Below, one piece after another: positions 46,653 through 56,155 of a DNA stretch of 64,000 nt. This DNA comes from Streptomyces sp. NBC_00259. Lineage in GTDB: Bacteria > Actinomycetota > Actinomycetes > Streptomycetales > Streptomycetaceae. The notes under the pieces were generated by a model that searched no databases, was not told where the DNA came from, and saw nothing but the letters and a program-made list of their open reading frames with translations. The stretch lies in the NCBI RefSeq assembly GCF_036181745.1, contig NZ_CP108080.1, positions 1,240,001-1,304,000 of the forward strand. The letters run 5' to 3'. A program made the position numbers and the translations under genes. The stretch's first letter is position 1, and each line of letters opens with the position of its first letter.

Positions 46653-47566
46653 GCCGGACGCCCCTCCCTGTCCTCGCGGACCTCCAGGTCCGCGAGCCAC
46701 AACCGCTGCAGCATGTGCCAGTCCTCCGGGTGGTCGGCGATTCCCGTGGCGAAGGCGTCGGCCAGCGCCTGTGTCATCACAGACGTCTTCTCCTCCCGCG
46801 TACCTGTCTCGGGCACGTCGATCGGCGGGTGGATCCGGCCCTTCATCGTCGATGAGCCGTCGTACCAGAGGGTGGCGGGCATCAGCAGCGCCCCGGTCTG
46901 CTGGGCGAGCAGTGCGGGCCCCGCGGGCATCCGGGCGGTCTCGCCGAAGAACTTCACCTCGACGCCCGAGGCGGACAGATCGCGGTCGGCCACCAGGCAC
47001 ACCACGCCGCCGTCGCGCAGCCGCCGCGCGAGGGTGCCGAAGGCGGAGCCGCCGGTGTGCGGCAGGACCTCCATGCCCAGCGACTCGCGGTAGGCGACGA
47101 ACCGGTCGAACAGCGTCTCCGGCTTCAGCCGCTCGGCGACGGTCGTGAACGGTATGCCCTGGGCGCGGGTGAGCCAGACGCCGGCGAGGTCCCAGTTGGC
47201 GAGGTGCGGCAGCGCCAGGACGGCTCCCCTGCCCTCGGCGAGGCAGTCGGTGATGCGGTGCATGCCCTCCAGCTCGAAGCTGCGCCTGGCGCGCTCCTCG
47301 TCCCAGGTGGGCAGTCGGAAGGACTCCATCCAGTAGCGCATGTACGAGCGCATGCCGGCCTTCGACAGCTCGGCCAGCCGGTCGGCGCTCGCGTCGGGGA
47401 CCACACGGGCCAGATTGGACTCCAGCCGCAGCACGCCCTTGCCGCGCCGCTTCCACACCGTGTCGGCGATGGAGCGTCCCAGCGCGGCGGCCACCGGCTC
47501 GGGGAGCTTCTTGACCGTTCCCCAGCCCAGCCCGTACAGCGCGTCCGTCAGCCGGTCCTTCATCAC
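46649..47566 (-). CDS. patA: Phosphatidylinositol mannoside acyltransferase (PatA-like)
   Basis: Acylates the mannose of PIMs. It has 305 residues of the LpxL/HtrB-type acyltransferase family, with the catalytic HX4D-like stretch in LALPHLANWDLAGVW and the later DRDLSASGVEVKFFGE and PAGPALLAQQTGALLMPA segments. The start is GTG (47564-47566), overlapping the pgsA stop. The gene symbol is by position and analogy to the mycobacterial locus. Confidence 0.88.
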   Translation of the reverse strand: MMKDRLTDALYGLGWGTVKKLPEPVAAALGRSIADTVWKRRGKGVLRLESNLARVVPDASADRLAELSKAGMRSYMRYWMESFRLPTWDEERARRSFELEGMHRITDCLAEGRGAVLALPHLANWDLAGVWLTRAQGIPFTTVAERLKPETLFDRFVAYRESLGMEVLPHTGGSAFGTLARRLRDGGVVCLVADRDLSASGVEVKFFGETARMPAGPALLAQQTGALLMPATLWYDGSSTMKGRIHPPIDVPETGTREEKTSVMTQALADAFATGIADHPEDWHMLQRLWLADLEVREDREGRPA

Positions 47567-48225
47567 GCGGCCCCACTCCCCTCGGCGGACGCCGCAGCGT
47601 CCGCCTCCGTCGCCTCACGGCGTACCGTCACGACCCGCTGCCCCAGCGTCACCAGCGAGCCGACGGCCACGGCCCACAGCGCGATCGGCAGCAGGATGCC
47701 GATGCCGGGAACACCGAATCCCTGCAGCCCGGCGAGGCCCGCCGCGACCAGCGAGATCACGAGCCGCTCGGCCCGCTCCACCAGCCCGTTCACGGCCACC
47801 GGCAGCCCGATCGCCTCGCCGCGCGCCTTGGTGTACGAGACGACCTGACCGCTGGCGAGGCAGAAGATCGCGACCGCGCACAGCACGTTGTCGTCGCCCT
47901 TGCCCGCGTACCAGAGGGCGAAGCCGCCGAAGATGGCGCCGTCCGCGACCCGGTCCAGCGTGGAGTCCAGGAAGGCGCCCCAGCGGCTGGAGACCCCGGC
48001 CTGGCGGGCCATGTTGCCGTCGACCAGGTCGGAGAAGACGAACAGGGTGATCACGATCGTCCCCCAGAAGAACTCTCCGCGGGGAAAGAAGACCAGCGCG
48101 CCCGCCACCACTCCGGCCGTGCCGATGACGGTCACCGCGTCGGGGCTCACTCCGCGGCGTAGCAGAAACGCGGCGAACGGTGTGAGGACACGCGTGAAAA
48201 ACGCACGCGCGTACTTGTTCAGCAT
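47563..48225 (-). CDS. pgsA: Phosphatidylinositol phosphate synthase (CDP-alcohol phosphotransferase)
   Basis: Joins CDP-diacylglycerol with inositol phosphate. It has 220 residues from the ATG at 48223-48225 (MLNKYARAFFTRVLTPFAAFLLRRG); upstream in-frame sequence is not family-like. The full CDP-OH-P motif is DLVDGNMARQAGVSSRWGAFLDSTLDRVAD, cited here as DG-X2-AR-X8-G-X3-D-X3-D (about residues 66-92). Around six membrane helices are expected. It is the first gene of the pgsA-patA-pimA operon. Confidence 0.92.
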   Translation of the reverse strand: MLNKYARAFFTRVLTPFAAFLLRRGVSPDAVTVIGTAGVVAGALVFFPRGEFFWGTIVITLFVFSDLVDGNMARQAGVSSRWGAFLDSTLDRVADGAIFGGFALWYAGKGDDNVLCAVAIFCLASGQVVSYTKARGEAIGLPVAVNGLVERAERLVISLVAAGLAGLQGFGVPGIGILLPIALWAVAVGSLVTLGQRVVTVRREATEADAAASAEGSGAA

Positions 48226-48482
48226 GGCCTTCCCGAGGGGTCGGTGGGCCGAGCGGCCCCGATGGCCACCGGCGGCCCCATCGTAGCCACGCGTGTCCCG
48301 CACCAGCGGCCTGGCCCGGTCGCGTACGACGTATGGACGCACCATGACGGGAGTGGAAAGCTCGAAAGACACACCGCGGGCATCGCCGGAGCGCCCCCCG
48401 GGCTCCGGCCGGGGGTCTCCCCACGCGGCCCCCGGGTCCCGCGCCCTCACCTCACCGTGCAATCAGTCGGGAGGAACGAATC

Positions 48483-50690
48483 ATGGGCGACAAGGCGAAT
48501 GCACAGCCCGGAGCCGCCGGCAGGGCTACAACGGCCGACCGGCCGTCATCCGTACGGAACGTGGTGCTGGTCGGCCACAGTGGATCGGGCAAGACGACCC
48601 TGGTCGAAGCGCTGGCCCTGGCCGCGGGAGCGGTCAACCGGGCGGGCCGGGTCGAGGACGGGGGCACGGTCTCGGACTACGACGAGATCGAGCACCGTCA
48701 GCAGCGTTCCGTACAGCTCAGCCTCGTCCCGGTCGAATGGGGCGGGTACAAGATCAATCTGTTGGACACCCCCGGATACGCCGACTTCGTCGGGGAACTC
48801 AGGGCCGGTCTGCGAGCCGCGGACGCGGCCCTTTTCGTTGTCTCGGCCGCCCAGGAGGCCGATGCCGTCGCCGGTTCGACCCGCATGGTGTGGGAGGAGT
48901 GCGCGGCGGTCGGCATGCCCAGGGCGATCGTGGTCACGCATCTGGAGACGGCACGCACCGGGTACGAGGAGCTGACCGGGGTCTGCGGGCAGATCTTCGG
49001 CGGTGACGACCCCGACGCCGTGCTGCCGCTCTATCTGCCGCTGAACGGCCCGGAGGCGGCGGACGGGCACGCACCGGTCACCGGGCTGATCGGGCTGCTG
49101 TCGCAGAAGCTGTTCGACTACTCAGACGGCGGGCGCACCGAGCGGGCCCCGGATCCGGACCAGCTCCCGCTGATCGAGGAGGCCAGGAACCGGCTGATCG
49201 AGGGGATCATCGCGGAGAGCGAGGACGAGACCCTCATGGACCGCTACCTCGGCGGCGAGGAGATCGACCTCAAGACACTGATCGACGACCTGGAGAAGGC
49301 CGTCGCCCGGGGCGTGTTCCATCCGGTGCTGGCCGCGGCGCCCGCGACGAACGGGGCCAAGCAGGGGCTCGGCACTGTCGAGCTGCTGGATCTGATCACC
49401 GGCGGCTTCCCGACCCCGCTGGAGCGCGAGGCGCCGGCGGTCACCACCCCGGAGGGCCGGGAGCGGCCCGCGATCAGCTGCGACCCGGACGGGCCGCTGG
49501 TCGCCGAGGTGGTCAGGACCGCGTCCGACCCGTACGTCGGGCGGCTGTCGCTGGTGCGGGTCTTCTCCGGCACGCTGCGCCCCGACGAGACGGTGCACGT
49601 CTCGGGGCACGGACTGGCGGACCGGGGCCATGAGGACCACGACGTCGACGAGCGGATCGGCGCCCTCTCCTCGCCCTTCGGCAAGCAGCAGCGCACGGTC
49701 GGCGCGTGCATCGCGGGCGATCTCGCGTGCGTGGCGAAGCTGGCGCGCGCGGAGACCGGGGACACGATCTCGGCGAAGGACGATCCGCTGCTGATGGAGC
49801 CGTGGGCGATGCCGGACCCACTGCTGCCGCTGGCCATCCAGGCGCACAGCAAGGCCGACGAGGACCGGCTCTCGCAGGGGCTGGCGCGGCTGGTGGCCGA
49901 GGATCCGACGATGCGTCTCGAACAGAACCAGGACACGCACCAGGTGGTGCTGTGGTGTCTGGGCGAGGCCCATATGGACGTGGTGCTGGAGCGGCTGCGC
50001 AGCCGCTACGGGGTCCAGGTCGACGTGGTGCCGCACAAGGTGTCGCTGCGGGAGACCTTCGGCGGGCCGTCGGCGGGGCGCGGCCGGCACGTGAAGCAGT
50101 CGGGCGGTCACGGCCAGTACGCGATCTGCGAGATCGAGGTCGAGCCGCTGCCGCCCGGCTCCGGGATCGAGTTCGTCGACAAGGTCGTGGGCGGCGCGGT
50201 GCCGCGCCAGTTCATCCCGTCCGTCGAGAAGGGCATCCGGGCGCAGGCGGCGAAGGGCGTCGCGGCCGGGTATCCGCTCGTCGACATCAAGGTGACGCTG
50301 CTGGACGGCAAGGCGCACTCGGTGGACTCGTCGGACGCCGCGTTCCAGACGGCGGGCGCGCTGGCGCTGCGCGAGGCGGCGGGCGAGGCGCGCATCGATC
50401 TGCTGGAGCCGGTGGCCCAGATCCAGGTGATGGTGCCCGACGAGTACGTCGGCTCCGTGATGAGCGATCTGTCGGGGCGGCGCGGCCGGGTGGTCGGCAC
50501 CGAACAGGCGGGCCAGGGCCGCACGCTCGTCCGGGCCGAGGTGCCGGAGATCGAGATCGGCCGGTACGCGGTGGACCTGCGGTCGATCTCGCACGGCACC
50601 GGCCGCTTCGACCGCACCTACGCCCGGCACGAGGCGATGCCCCCGCAACTCGCGGGCAGGATCCGCGAACAGGCCGAAGCGGGTTCCTAG
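48483..50690 (+). CDS. EF-G2-like translational GTPase lacking canonical GTPase residues
   Basis: 735 residues with all EF-G domains, including the domain IV-like GRHVKQSGGHGQYAICEIEVEP and VPRQFIPSVEKGIRAQA. P-loop GHSGSGKT is at 31-38. G3 reads DTPGYADF at 95-102, so the catalytic His of EF-G (DTPGHVDF) is Tyr99. Where G4 should read NKxD it reads THLE (152-155). This fits the EF-G2 paralogues described in actinobacteria, some of which have weak or no elongation activity. The ATG at 48483 follows GGGAGGA. A canonical fusA should lie elsewhere in the genome. Confidence 0.9.
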   Translation: MGDKANAQPGAAGRATTADRPSSVRNVVLVGHSGSGKTTLVEALALAAGAVNRAGRVEDGGTVSDYDEIEHRQQRSVQLSLVPVEWGGYKINLLDTPGYADFVGELRAGLRAADAALFVVSAAQEADAVAGSTRMVWEECAAVGMPRAIVVTHLETARTGYEELTGVCGQIFGGDDPDAVLPLYLPLNGPEAADGHAPVTGLIGLLSQKLFDYSDGGRTERAPDPDQLPLIEEARNRLIEGIIAESEDETLMDRYLGGEEIDLKTLIDDLEKAVARGVFHPVLAAAPATNGAKQGLGTVELLDLITGGFPTPLEREAPAVTTPEGRERPAISCDPDGPLVAEVVRTASDPYVGRLSLVRVFSGTLRPDETVHVSGHGLADRGHEDHDVDERIGALSSPFGKQQRTVGACIAGDLACVAKLARAETGDTISAKDDPLLMEPWAMPDPLLPLAIQAHSKADEDRLSQGLARLVAEDPTMRLEQNQDTHQVVLWCLGEAHMDVVLERLRSRYGVQVDVVPHKVSLRETFGGPSAGRGRHVKQSGGHGQYAICEIEVEPLPPGSGIEFVDKVVGGAVPRQFIPSVEKGIRAQAAKGVAAGYPLVDIKVTLLDGKAHSVDSSDAAFQTAGALALREAAGEARIDLLEPVAQIQVMVPDEYVGSVMSDLSGRRGRVVGTEQAGQGRTLVRAEVPEIEIGRYAVDLRSISHGTGRFDRTYARHEAMPPQLAGRIREQAEAGS

Positions 50691-50717
50691 GTCGCCTCTG
50701 ACACGGCCTGGTTGAGC

Positions 50718-50751
50718 TGCCGCCCGCCGGATCCCCCAGCGGCGGGCGGCA
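50718..50751 (+). terminator. Terminator after the EF-G2 gene
   Basis: TGCCGCCCGCCG (50718-50729) pairs perfectly with CGGCGGGCGGCA (50740-50751), 27 nt after the stop codon. Confidence 0.7.
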
Positions 50752-50910
50752 CTCGGGAGGGGCGCGCGGCCGGCGACCGGGTGCGCCCGGGTGCGCCCCG
50801 CAGGCGGTGCTGACGGGCGGGCCGCGGCCCCGATACGCTGTGGTGCCCAGCTCAGCAGGTGTGCGGGGCGCGGTAGTTGGGAACAGGCCGCAGTGCGGAC
50901 GGATGCGGCG

Positions 50911-52578
50911 ATGGGGGCGGTAGTGGCGGACCAGGCTTTCGATTTCTCTCCCGGGGCGCAGATCCCGCTGCAGGGCTCGGCCGGCCAGACGGCGGCGACA
51001 CACGCCCTCGCCTCGGCCGCCTACCGTGACAGCCCGCTGGAGGAGATCCTCAAGGCCAACAACGAGCGGCACCAGTCCAAGGTGAAGAAGGGCAAGATCT
51101 CGCTCTTCGAGCCGAATCTGGGTGAGGCCTTCTCGCGTGCCGTGCAGGTGCGGATGCTCGGTGGGGCCCGTAAGCCGCTGATCCAGTCGTTCGGCACGGA
51201 GCCGCAGGCCGTGGTCGAGCACGCGCTCGCGGCGAGCCGGATCCGCAAGCAGCGCGACGCCCGGCTGACCGGCGTGATGGCGGTGTTCGGGCTGCTGTTC
51301 CTGCCCGGGGCGCTGCTGTGGGTCGGCGTGTTCCAGCTGCGCCGTACGCTCGCGGGGGCGAAGGACAAGAAGGCCGGGGCCCTGGGCACGGCGCTGCTGC
51401 TCGCGGTGGGGCTTCTCGCGGTCGTCTTCCTGATCAAGCTGCCGTTCACCGGATTCTGGGCGCTCTACCTGCGGGCCATGATCGTCGCCCCGGTCATCGG
51501 CTGGCTGATCGCGAAGCGCGTCTGCGAGTCCACGGCGAAGGACATGCGCGAGCGCTGGGACAGCCTGCTGTCCGGCGGCGGTATCGGCGCGAAGGTGCCG
51601 GAGGCCGTCCCCGGCAACCCGAACGAGACCGCGGCCGAGCAGCTGCGCCAGGGCCTGGAGAAGCTCACGGCCGAGCAGCAGTCGAACTCGGTCTTCTACG
51701 CCGGCCCCAAGGGGATACTCGGCATGGGCACCCGCTGGGGCAGCTGGCAGCTCGCCGAGGAGCTGGTGGCCAAGGAGCCGGCCAAGGAGTTCCACCAGTT
51801 CCGCAGCTGGGACGTCATCAAGGTCATCCACGACCAGCTGACCCTGCTGCGGCGCGGCCCGCTGAACACCGGTGGCTTCCCGGCCCCTTCGGTGAAGCAC
51901 TGGATCGTGGTGCCGGTCGGGGAGGGCGCGACGGAGGTGGCCAGGCCCGAGGGGCAGAACGTGGACACGTTCCAGGTCAAGCGCCACGAGATACAGCGGA
52001 TCTGCGACCACCAGCAGTTCGGCAGCGGGAACCGGCACTATCTGGGCGTCCAGTTCACCCTGTGGGACGGCCAGCTGGTCATCACGATGATGATCACGGT
52101 GACGGTGCTCTACGAGACGCTGCGCATCGAGGTGACCGGGCACGCGCTCGGCCCGGTGCACTCCCTGTTCACCACCAAGCCGAAGCCGAAGACCGTCGAG
52201 GTGGCCAAGACCGTCCGGTTCTGGGAGACCGTCGAGCGGCAGCTGCCGCTCGTCGAGACGACCGAGGTGGTCAGGCTCATGGTCCGGGCGCCGTTCACCT
52301 GGTATCCGCCGCTGCTGGACTTCCTCGGCGGGAAGCTCGTGCTGCCCGAGCCGTTCGGGCTCCGGCACGCCTGGGCGGAGCAGCCCTGGCGGCACCGGTT
52401 CATGGCGGACGACGCGATGCGCGCGGCGACACCGGTGCTGCGGGTGGCGCACGCCGCGGCGATGCGGGTGCTGGAGGAGAACGGGGTGGACACCGAGCGC
52501 TTCACCAACCGCTCGTCCTTCCTCAGCACCGGCGTGCAGGACCCCATGCCGCGCAAGGCCGACGCGTACGACGCCTGA
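50911..52578 (+). CDS. Large conserved membrane protein of unknown function
   Basis: 555 residues from the ATG at 50911. A GTG at 50923 with a GGGGCGG run upstream is an equally good start, and the N-terminus is not decisive. After a soluble lead (about 1-105) come two or three membrane segments (LTGVMAVFGLLFLPGALLWVGVFQL, TALLLAVGLLAVVFLIKL, RAMIVAPVIGWLIA). A large soluble part follows, with a further hydrophobic strand (QLVITMMITVTVLYETL). I do not recognise a domain. It may share regulation with the EF-G2 gene upstream, though a terminator stands between. Confidence 0.85.
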   Translation: MGAVVADQAFDFSPGAQIPLQGSAGQTAATHALASAAYRDSPLEEILKANNERHQSKVKKGKISLFEPNLGEAFSRAVQVRMLGGARKPLIQSFGTEPQAVVEHALAASRIRKQRDARLTGVMAVFGLLFLPGALLWVGVFQLRRTLAGAKDKKAGALGTALLLAVGLLAVVFLIKLPFTGFWALYLRAMIVAPVIGWLIAKRVCESTAKDMRERWDSLLSGGGIGAKVPEAVPGNPNETAAEQLRQGLEKLTAEQQSNSVFYAGPKGILGMGTRWGSWQLAEELVAKEPAKEFHQFRSWDVIKVIHDQLTLLRRGPLNTGGFPAPSVKHWIVVPVGEGATEVARPEGQNVDTFQVKRHEIQRICDHQQFGSGNRHYLGVQFTLWDGQLVITMMITVTVLYETLRIEVTGHALGPVHSLFTTKPKPKTVEVAKTVRFWETVERQLPLVETTEVVRLMVRAPFTWYPPLLDFLGGKLVLPEPFGLRHAWAEQPWRHRFMADDAMRAATPVLRVAHAAAMRVLEENGVDTERFTNRSSFLSTGVQDPMPRKADAYDA

Positions 52579-52614
52579 CGGCCTCGGCCCGCCCGCGCGG
52601 CGCTCCCGGGAGTG

Positions 52615-53163
52615 CTACGCGGGCGGCCAGGCGTCCGCGAGCATCTTCCGCGTGTCGGCGAGGAGTTGGGGCAGCACCTTCGTGTGGCCGACGACCGGCA
52701 TGAAGTTGGTGTCACCGCCCCAGCGCGGCACGACGTGCTGGTGCAGATGGGCGGCGATACCGGCCCCGGCCACCGAGCCCTGGTTCATGCCGATGTTGAA
52801 GCCGTGTGCCCCGGAGGCGGTCCGCAGCGCCGTCATCGCCCGCTTCGTGAAGGCGGCGAGCTCGGCGGTCTCGGCCTCGTCGAGGTCCGTGTAGTCCGCG
52901 ACGTGCCGGTAGGGCACCACCATGAGGTGCCCGCCGTTGTACGGGTACAGGTTGAGCACGGCGTAGACGGTGTCGCCGCGCGCGATGACGAGTCCGTCCT
53001 CGTCGGACTTGGCGGGGATGGAGCAGAAGGGGCAGCCGTCGTCGGCCCCGGGCCCGGTCGGCTTGTTCTCGCCCTGGATGTAGGCCATCCGGTGGGGCGT
53101 CCACAGACGCTGGAAGGCGTCCTGGATGCCGACTCCGATCTGCTGCTCCGGCTCACTCGTCAT
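52615..53163 (-). CDS. HIT-family nucleotide hydrolase/transferase
   Basis: 182 residues from the ATG at 53161-53163 (MTSEPEQQIGVGIQDAF). The histidine triad is AHLHQHVVPRW, with a GCPFCSIPAKSDEDG zinc-binding half (CxxC) and NLYPYNGGHLMVVPYRHVADY upstream. HIT proteins of this type hydrolyse dinucleoside polyphosphates or AMP adducts. TATGCT stands 7 nt before the ATG with no ribosome site, suggesting a leaderless mRNA; an ATG four codons earlier is the alternative. Its mycobacterial counterpart lies between thrS and pgsA. Confidence 0.92.
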   Translation of the reverse strand: MTSEPEQQIGVGIQDAFQRLWTPHRMAYIQGENKPTGPGADDGCPFCSIPAKSDEDGLVIARGDTVYAVLNLYPYNGGHLMVVPYRHVADYTDLDEAETAELAAFTKRAMTALRTASGAHGFNIGMNQGSVAGAGIAAHLHQHVVPRWGGDTNFMPVVGHTKVLPQLLADTRKMLADAWPPA

Positions 53164-53242
53164 GTGGTGCAGCATATGACTTCGCCCGTACGGAGCGTGT
53201 CGCCGGGGGCGGACCCGGCCGGCTCCCGGCGATGCTGGCCGG

Positions 53243-53938
53243 ATGGACGTCGACGAGGCAGAAACTCCGCTGGCCCGCTGGGAGCAGCGGGCCGAGCTCC
53301 CCCTCTTCTGGGCCTCGCTGGTCTTCCTGGCCGCGTACTCGGTGCGGATCCTGGCTCACGAGGTGGACAGGATCTGGCGCGAGCTCGCCTTCGCGACGAT
53401 GTTGCTGATGTGGCTGATCTTCGCGGCCGACTTCGTGGTGCGCCTGCGGCTGAGCGGCCAGCGACTGCACCGGTTCCTGCGGACGCACTGGCTGGACGCG
53501 GTGGTGCTGCTGCTGCCGCTGCTGCGCCCGCTGCGGCTCGTGAAGCTGTACACCACGCTCCAGCGCCGGCGGGACCAGGCGGTCCTCAGCCTGTACGTGC
53601 GGGTGATCGTCTATGCGGGGCTGGGCGCCGTGCTGCTCGGCTGGGCCGGGGCGCTCGCGGTCTACCACCAGGAGCGGACCGCGCCCGGAGCGACGATCGT
53701 CACCTTCGGGGACGCGATCTGGTGGGTGTGCGAGACGCTGACCACCGTCGGGTACGGCGACGTCACGCCCGTGACCACGTGGGGGCGGATCATCGCGGTC
53801 GGGCTGATGATCTGCGGGCTGGCCCTGCTCGGAGCGGTGACCGGCTCGTTCTCGTCCTGGCTGATCCAGGTCTTCACACGGGAGGACGAGAAGAGGCCCC
53901 CGGAGGACGGGCGTCCTCCGGGGGCTCCTTCTTCCTGA
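53243..53938 (+). CDS. Voltage-gated-like potassium channel
   Basis: 231 residues from the ATG at 53243. Six membrane segments fit: four N-terminal helices with a basic S4-like stretch (LRPLRLVKLYTTLQRRRDQ, about 92-110), then S5, a pore loop with selectivity filter TTVGYGD (about 167-173), and S6 (IIAVGLMICGLALLGAVTGSF). There is no RCK domain. The last 15 codons are encoded by a terminator hairpin, giving the tail EDEKRPPEDGRPPGAPSS. It is divergent from the HIT gene and convergent with thrS. Confidence 0.9.
   Translation: MDVDEAETPLARWEQRAELPLFWASLVFLAAYSVRILAHEVDRIWRELAFATMLLMWLIFAADFVVRLRLSGQRLHRFLRTHWLDAVVLLLPLLRPLRLVKLYTTLQRRRDQAVLSLYVRVIVYAGLGAVLLGWAGALAVYHQERTAPGATIVTFGDAIWWVCETLTTVGYGDVTPVTTWGRIIAVGLMICGLALLGAVTGSFSSWLIQVFTREDEKRPPEDGRPPGAPSS
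53896..53925. terminator. Terminator overlapping the K+ channel coding end
   Basis: GCCCCCGGAGGAC (53896-53908) pairs perfectly with GTCCTCCGGGGGC (53913-53925), loop GGGC, followed on the plus strand by a pyrimidine tract (TCCTTCTTCC). It lies inside the last codons of the channel gene and also faces the thrS stop, so it can serve both. Confidence 0.8.
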
Positions 53939-53970
53939 GCCGCGGCAGCCGCCGGGGCTCAGGAACCGCC

Positions 53971-55947
53971 TCACATGTGGGTGCGCTCCGCGACGACCTT
54001 CGCGATCTTGGCGATGGCCTCGTCGACCGGGATGCCGTTCTCCTGCGACCCGTCGCGGTAGCGGAACGACACCGCGCCGTTCTCCATGTCCTCGTCGCCC
54101 GCGATGACCATGAAGGGCACCTTCTGCTTCTGGGCGTTGCGGATCTTCTTCTGCATCCGGTCCGAGGAGGCGTCCACCTCGACGCGCAGGCCCTGCTTCC
54201 TCGCCGTGGCGGCGAACTCCTGCAGATACGGGACGTGGGCGTCGCCGATCGGGATGCCGAGCGCCTGGACCGGCGCCAGCCAGGCCGGGAACGCACCCGC
54301 GTAGTGCTCGAGCAGCACCGCGAAGAAGCGCTCGATGGAGCCGAACAGCGCCCGGTGGATCATGACGGGACGCTGCTTGGTGCCGTCGGGGCCGGTGTAC
54401 TCCAGGTCGAAGCGCTCCGGCAGGTTGAAGTCGAGCTGGACCGTCGACATCTGCCAGGTACGGCCGATCGCGTCCTTCGCCTGGACGGAGATCTTCGGGC
54501 CGTAGAAGGCCGCGCCGCCCGGGTCGGGGGTGAGCGGGAGGCCCTGCTTCTCGGCCACCTGCCGCAGCACCTCGGTGGCCTCCTCCCAGACCTCGTCGGA
54601 GCCGACGAACTTGTTCGGGTCCTTGGTGGACAACTCCAGGTAGAAGTCGGTCAGGCCGTAGTCACGCAGCAGGTCCAGGACGAAGGTGAGGGTGGAGTCC
54701 AGCTCCTCCGCCATCTGCTCCTTGGTGCAGTAGATGTGCGCGTCGTCCTGGGTGAAGCCGCGGGCCCGGGTCAGACCGTGCACGACGCCCGACTTCTCGT
54801 ACCGGTACACGGTGCCGAACTCGAAGAGACGCAGCGGCAGTTCACGGTAGGAGCGGCCGCGCGCGTCGAAGATCAGGTTGTGCATCGGGCAGTTCATGGG
54901 CTTGAGGTAGTAGTCCACGCCCTCGTCGAGCTGCATGGGGGGGTACATGCCCTCGGCGTACCAGTCCAGGTGGCCCGACTTCTCGAACAGCTTGCCCTTG
55001 GTCGCGTGCGGCGAGTACACGAACTCGTAGCCGTGCTCCTCGTGGCGCTTGCGCGAGTAGTCCTCCATGACCCGGCGGATGACACCGCCCTTGGGGTGGA
55101 AGACGGCGAGCCCGGAACCGACCTCGTCGGGGAACGAGAACAGGTCCAGCTCGTTGCCCAGCTTGCGGTGGTCGCGCTTCTCGGCCTCGGCGAGGAAGTC
55201 CAGGTGGGCCTTCAGCTCCTCCTTGGACGGCCAGGCGGTGCCGTAGATGCGCTGCAGCATCGGGTTCTTCTCGCTGCCACGCCAGTAGGCGGCCGCGTTG
55301 CGCATGAGCTTGAACGCCGGGATGTTGCGGGTGGTGGGCAGGTGGGGACCGCGGCAGAGGTCCTTCCAGCACAGCTCACCGGTCTTGGCGTCCAGGTTGT
55401 CGTAGATCGTCAGCTCGCCGGCGCCCACCTCGACGTCCGCGCCGTCGTCGTGCGAGGCGGAACCCTTGATGCCGATGAGCTCCAGCTTGTACGGCTCGTC
55501 CGCGAGCTCCTCGCGGGCGGCCTCGTCGGTGACGACGCGCCGCGAGAAGCGCTGGCCGCGCTTCTGGATCTCCTGCATCTTCTTCTCGACGGCCTTGAGG
55601 TCCTCGGGCGTGAACGGCTTCTCGACGTCGAAGTCGTAGTAGAAGCCGTCCCGGACCGGCGGGCCGATGCCGAGCTTGGCCTCGGGGAACAGCTCCTGCA
55701 CGGCCTGCGCCATCACGTGCGCGGTGGAGTGGCGCAGGATGTTGAGGCCGTCCTCGGAGGAGATCTCGACGGGCTCGACGGCGTCGCCGTCCCGCACCTC
55801 GTACGCGAGGTCCTTCAGCTCACCGGCCACGCGCGCGGCGATGACGGTGCGCTCGCCGGGGAAGAGCTCGGCTGCCGTGGTGCCCGTGGTCACCACGCGC
55901 TCTTCCCGCTCGGAATCGCGTTGGATGATCACACGGACGTCTGACAC
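53971..55947 (-). CDS. thrS: Threonyl-tRNA synthetase
   Basis: 658 residues from the GTG at 55945-55947, five bases after AGGAGAG. It has a TGS-like N-terminal domain (1-65), an editing domain with [17 protein letters not shown] (HxxxH) and the distal Cys/His set ([14 protein letters not shown]), and class II motifs with [13 protein letters not shown] (zinc Cys), [24 protein letters not shown] and [18 protein letters not shown]. The anticodon-binding domain ends the protein. TAGCAT at 56004-56009 (complement) is a possible -10. I found no T-box in the upstream 200 bp. Confidence 0.96.
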   Translation of the reverse strand: MSDVRVIIQRDSEREERVVTTGTTAAELFPGERTVIAARVAGELKDLAYEVRDGDAVEPVEISSEDGLNILRHSTAHVMAQAVQELFPEAKLGIGPPVRDGFYYDFDVEKPFTPEDLKAVEKKMQEIQKRGQRFSRRVVTDEAAREELADEPYKLELIGIKGSASHDDGADVEVGAGELTIYDNLDAKTGELCWKDLCRGPHLPTTRNIPAFKLMRNAAAYWRGSEKNPMLQRIYGTAWPSKEELKAHLDFLAEAEKRDHRKLGNELDLFSFPDEVGSGLAVFHPKGGVIRRVMEDYSRKRHEEHGYEFVYSPHATKGKLFEKSGHLDWYAEGMYPPMQLDEGVDYYLKPMNCPMHNLIFDARGRSYRELPLRLFEFGTVYRYEKSGVVHGLTRARGFTQDDAHIYCTKEQMAEELDSTLTFVLDLLRDYGLTDFYLELSTKDPNKFVGSDEVWEEATEVLRQVAEKQGLPLTPDPGGAAFYGPKISVQAKDAIGRTWQMSTVQLDFNLPERFDLEYTGPDGTKQRPVMIHRALFGSIERFFAVLLEHYAGAFPAWLAPVQALGIPIGDAHVPYLQEFAATARKQGLRVEVDASSDRMQKKIRNAQKQKVPFMVIAGDEDMENGAVSFRYRDGSQENGIPVDEAIAKIAKVVAERTHM

Positions 55948-56155
55948 CGGTCTCTCCTGTCTGGTGGGAAGCACGCGCTGACATCTTGCGCACGCACTAC
56001 GTCATGCTACCGAGCCGCACGCCTGCCTCGCGAAACGGTTCTCGCGGCGCGGACCGGGCCGGGCGGGCGCCTGCGGCGGGCTTCGCCCACGGCTCTCCCC
56101 TCCCCTGTACGGCCTGCGGCCGGGTCACGGGGTACGGGGACATCGCCCGTCCTGG

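Noticed and set aside
55948..56155. T-box leader for thrS
   Set aside because: No specifier stem, no T-box core (TGGN-type bulge) and no attenuator hairpin were visible in about 200 bp. The probable leader is short.
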